Shown piece by piece: positions 62,186-64,000 of a DNA stretch of 64,000 nucleotides. Under the pieces are notes generated by a model that worked only from the letters and a program-made list of their open reading frames with translations, did not search any database and was not told the DNA's origin. The translations under genes and the position numbers were made by a program. Position 1 is the stretch's first letter; every line of letters begins with the position of its first letter. Origin of the DNA: Actinocatenispora thailandica (GTDB lineage: Bacteria; Actinomycetota; Actinomycetes; Mycobacteriales; Micromonosporaceae); the NCBI RefSeq assembly GCF_016865425.1, contig NZ_AP023355.1, positions 5,330,198 to 5,394,197 on the forward strand, read 5' to 3'.

Positions 62186-63406
62186 TCAGTCCTCGACGGC
62201 CTGGTACAGGGTGGTCCAGAAGTCGTGGAACGCCCACGCGGAGTTGGGGTTGGAGGTACCGACCTGGGTGAGCAGGATCCCGACCAGGTCGTTCGCCGGA
62301 TCGGCGTAGGTCGAGGTGCCGGCCCCACCGTCCCAGCCGAACTGCCCGACCGGCGCGTAGTCGCCCCGGTAGGTGCGGACCGCCATCCCGAAGCCCCAGC
62401 CGCCGTGCTGCCCCTGGCCGAACGAGATGTGCACGTTGTCGCGGGCCAGCTTGGTCCGGGCCGCGTTCTGCTCGGGCGTGAGCCGGTTGGTGGTCATCAG
62501 CTCGACCGCGGGCCGCGACAGGATCCGCTCGCCGCGGTGCATCCCGCCGTCGAGCAGCATCCGGAAGTAGGCGTAGTAGTCGTCCACAGTGGACACCAGG
62601 CCGCCACCGCCGCCCTGGAACGCCGGCAGCGCGCTGTGCCGCCCGCCCTCGGCCTCGTCCCAGACGTGGAACTCACCGGACTGCGGGTCCGGCGCGTACA
62701 GCGGCCCGAACCGGTCCATCTTGTCGGCCGGCACCCAGAACCCGGTGTCCCGCATGCCCAGCGGGTCGAAGATCCGCTCCCGCAGGAACGCGTCGTAGGT
62801 CTGGCCGGTGACCCGCGCGACGAGCACCCCGAGCAGGTCGCTGGCGATCTGGTACTGCCACTGCGCACCGGGCTGGTGCATCAACGGCAGCGTGCCCAGC
62901 CGGCGCAGCCACTCGTCCGGCTCCGGCTGCGGCTCGGGCATGTTGGGGGTCAGCCCCAGCTCGAACACCTTGTTCATGATCGGCGTACCGAGCGAGGTCA
63001 TGTCCATGCCGAGCCCGAACGTGGAGGTCAGCACGTCTCGTACGGTGATCGGCCGGTGCGCCGGCACCGTCTCGTCCAGCGGTCCGTCGAGACGCTTCAG
63101 CACCTGCCGGTCGGCCAGCTCCGGCAGCCACTCGTCCACCGGGTCGTCCAGCCGCAACCGGCACTCGTCCAGCAGCACCATGCCGGCCGCGATCGACACC
63201 GGCTTGGAGGTGGACGCCATCCGGAAGATCGTGTCGCGCCGCATCGCGGCGCCGCCGTCCTTTCGCATCGTGCCCAGCACCTCGACGTGCGTCTGGTCAC
63301 CCTGGCCGACGAGCGCGACCAACCCCGGAATCCGGCCGGACTCGACATGCCGGACCAGCACCTCGCGCAGCCTGCGCAACCCGGCCTCGGACAGACTCTT
63401 TCCCAT
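62186..63406 (-). CDS. serine hydrolase of the beta-lactamase/EstB (class C fold) family
   Basis: 406 residues. SxxK motif Ser65-Lys68 in FRMASTSKPVSI; second motif region WQYQIASDLLG, where Tyr of YxN is followed by Gln-Ile rather than Ser-Asn; GQFGWDGGAGTS is the third-motif area. No signal peptide, so it is cytoplasmic and more likely an esterase (EstB/LovD-like) than a resistance enzyme. A strong palindrome sits before its start codon. Confidence 0.88.
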   Translation of the reverse strand: MGKSLSEAGLRRLREVLVRHVESGRIPGLVALVGQGDQTHVEVLGTMRKDGGAAMRRDTIFRMASTSKPVSIAAGMVLLDECRLRLDDPVDEWLPELADRQVLKRLDGPLDETVPAHRPITVRDVLTSTFGLGMDMTSLGTPIMNKVFELGLTPNMPEPQPEPDEWLRRLGTLPLMHQPGAQWQYQIASDLLGVLVARVTGQTYDAFLRERIFDPLGMRDTGFWVPADKMDRFGPLYAPDPQSGEFHVWDEAEGGRHSALPAFQGGGGGLVSTVDDYYAYFRMLLDGGMHRGERILSRPAVELMTTNRLTPEQNAARTKLARDNVHISFGQGQHGGWGFGMAVRTYRGDYAPVGQFGWDGGAGTSTYADPANDLVGILLTQVGTSNPNSAWAFHDFWTTLYQAVED

Positions 63407-63432
63407 GTCGCTCTCCCTGATGCCGCCAGCAA

Positions 63433-63452
63433 CGTTCAGGGATCCCTGAACG
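63433..63452. promoter_or_regulatory. 20-bp perfect palindrome upstream of the serine hydrolase
   Basis: CGTTCAGGGATCCCTGAACG, 26 bases before the serine-hydrolase start. Next to it lies GCTACATTG with CAACGTAGC (63460-63492), an imperfect dyad in a low-GC patch. It is probably an operator; the divergent HTH gene is the nearest regulator. Confidence 0.65.
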
Positions 63453-63661
63453 CCCGGAACGCTACATTGCGTTTATGAATCCGTCAACGTAGCTTCGGTG
63501 TCGAAGTTCCTTGTCAATGCGTGCGATATTGAGAGTATTGCAATGGCTTTGGAGCTGAACGCAAAGATGATGCGTCGGTTGTGTTGCAATGAGAAGAGCG
63601 CTGGACACCGCACCGCGCAACCCGCGCGGCGTTCGGCCGGACGAGGAGGAGGCGAGCGTCG

Positions 63662-64000
63662 ATGCCCGGAGGCAGGCTCACCGACGAGGACCGTCGGCAG
63701 ATCGCGGCCGGCCTGGCCGAGGGGCTCGGCTACGCCGCGATCGGCCGCCGGCTGGGCCGGCCGGCCTCGACGATCATGCGCGAGGTCACCCGCAACGGCG
63801 GACCGGGCGGCTACCAGGCGGACCGCGCCCGGCAGGCGACCCGCCGGCGAGCACACCGGCAGAAACGCGCACCGGAGCGCGCGCCGGCGCCGGAGCAGAG
63901 CCATGACCGGGATCCGCGGCAGGTCGGGGCGCTGTCGGAGTCGTTGACCGCCCTGTTCGAGCGCCAGGGCCTGCCCCCGATGGCGGCCCGGGTCCTGGCC
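63662..64000 (+). CDS. HTH regulator (IS30-like HTH_38 start), cut by the window end
   Basis: At least 113 residues, open at the right edge. ATG behind GGAGGAGG. GRLTDEDRRQIAAGLAEGLG, then YAAIGRRLGRPASTIMREVT is the HTH_38 unit found in IS30 transposases and in actinobacterial GbsR/MarR-type regulators. The visible tail ALSESLTALFERQGLPPMAA leads into a MarR/GbsR-like domain, so a regulator is more likely than a transposase. Divergent from the serine hydrolase. Confidence 0.7.
   Translation, partial: MPGGRLTDEDRRQIAAGLAEGLGYAAIGRRLGRPASTIMREVTRNGGPGGYQADRARQATRRRAHRQKRAPERAPAPEQSHDRDPRQVGALSESLTALFERQGLPPMAARVLA

Noticed and set aside
62186-63406. Beta-lactamase resistance gene
   Set aside because: SxxK is present, but there is no signal peptide and the YxN motif is altered; an EstB/LovD-like esterase is more likely.
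63662-63900. IS30 transposase fragment
   Set aside because: The HTH_38 unit is IS30-like, but no terminal repeats or DDE segment are seen and the following part looks like a MarR/GbsR regulator.
1-64000. tRNA, rRNA or CRISPR arrays
   Set aside because: No tRNA-like CCA-ended cloverleaf, no rRNA stretch and no regularly spaced repeats with unique spacers were seen.

Overview
The window is about 64 kb of very GC-rich DNA with short intergenic gaps, many GTG starts and ATGA/GTGA stop-start overlaps. ECF/SigE-type sigma factors, DUF6458, DUF5709 and DUF6510 proteins and several large AAA-LuxR (LAL) regulators point to a filamentous actinomycete. Micromonosporales is my guess, but the sequence alone does not prove it. 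The first and last genes are cut by the window edges.

The centre of interest is two ribosomal peptide (RiPP) loci within 30 kb. Locus 1 (about 3.86-19.3 kb) has a LAL regulator, a B12-type radical SAM enzyme, TfuA, YcaO and a 131-residue precursor. The precursor has a nitrile-hydratase-like (NHLP) leader and an Asn-rich core (NNNNNHNN followed by VIVLIV). A MerR-like regulator and a separate export operon follow: SagB-type oxidoreductase, short HlyD-like protein, C39-peptidase ABC transporter and second ABC transporter. TfuA-YcaO pairs are known to install thioamides. Combining one with an NHLP leader, a B12 radical SAM and NHLM-type export around a core without Cys or Ser is, as far as I know, not a described family. 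Locus 2 (about 24.9-34.5 kb) is a class II lanthipeptide cluster: LAL regulator, LanM, C39-containing LanT and five different mersacidin/lichenicidin-type precursors. Every one of the five cores carries an adjacent Cys-Cys pair.

Around these lie ordinary genes. 0-3.5 kb: 3-hydroxybutyrate dehydrogenase and three hydrolases. 19.6-24.6 kb: secreted PLD-like protein, NarL-type two-component pair and small stress-type proteins. 34.7-41.8 kb: quinone oxidoreductase, universal stress protein, STAS-ATPase fusion, GH76 mannanase, LarA-like racemase, GNAT and a decayed ArsR/SRPBCC pair. 41.8-48.2 kb: sulfite-oxidase-like redox operon, SigE-type sigma factor, GPI-mannosyltransferase-like membrane protein and flavin disulfide reductase. 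48.2-64 kb: two SDRs, hydrolases, a third LAL, peroxiredoxin, an ECF sigma/zinc-anti-sigma pair, an MFS exporter with divergent MerR, a methyltransferase, a kinase-like protein, a beta-lactamase-fold protein and a truncated HTH regulator.

Six long genes (radical SAM, PLD-like, LanT, LanM, mannosyltransferase, third LAL) are each broken by one missing G/C in a homopolymer. Adding one base restores every one to full family length, so I treat them as probable sequencing or assembly indels rather than real pseudogenes. Many convergent or operon ends carry perfect 10-16 bp GC-rich hairpins. In both RiPP loci such a hairpin sits directly between a precursor gene and the enzyme genes downstream of it.
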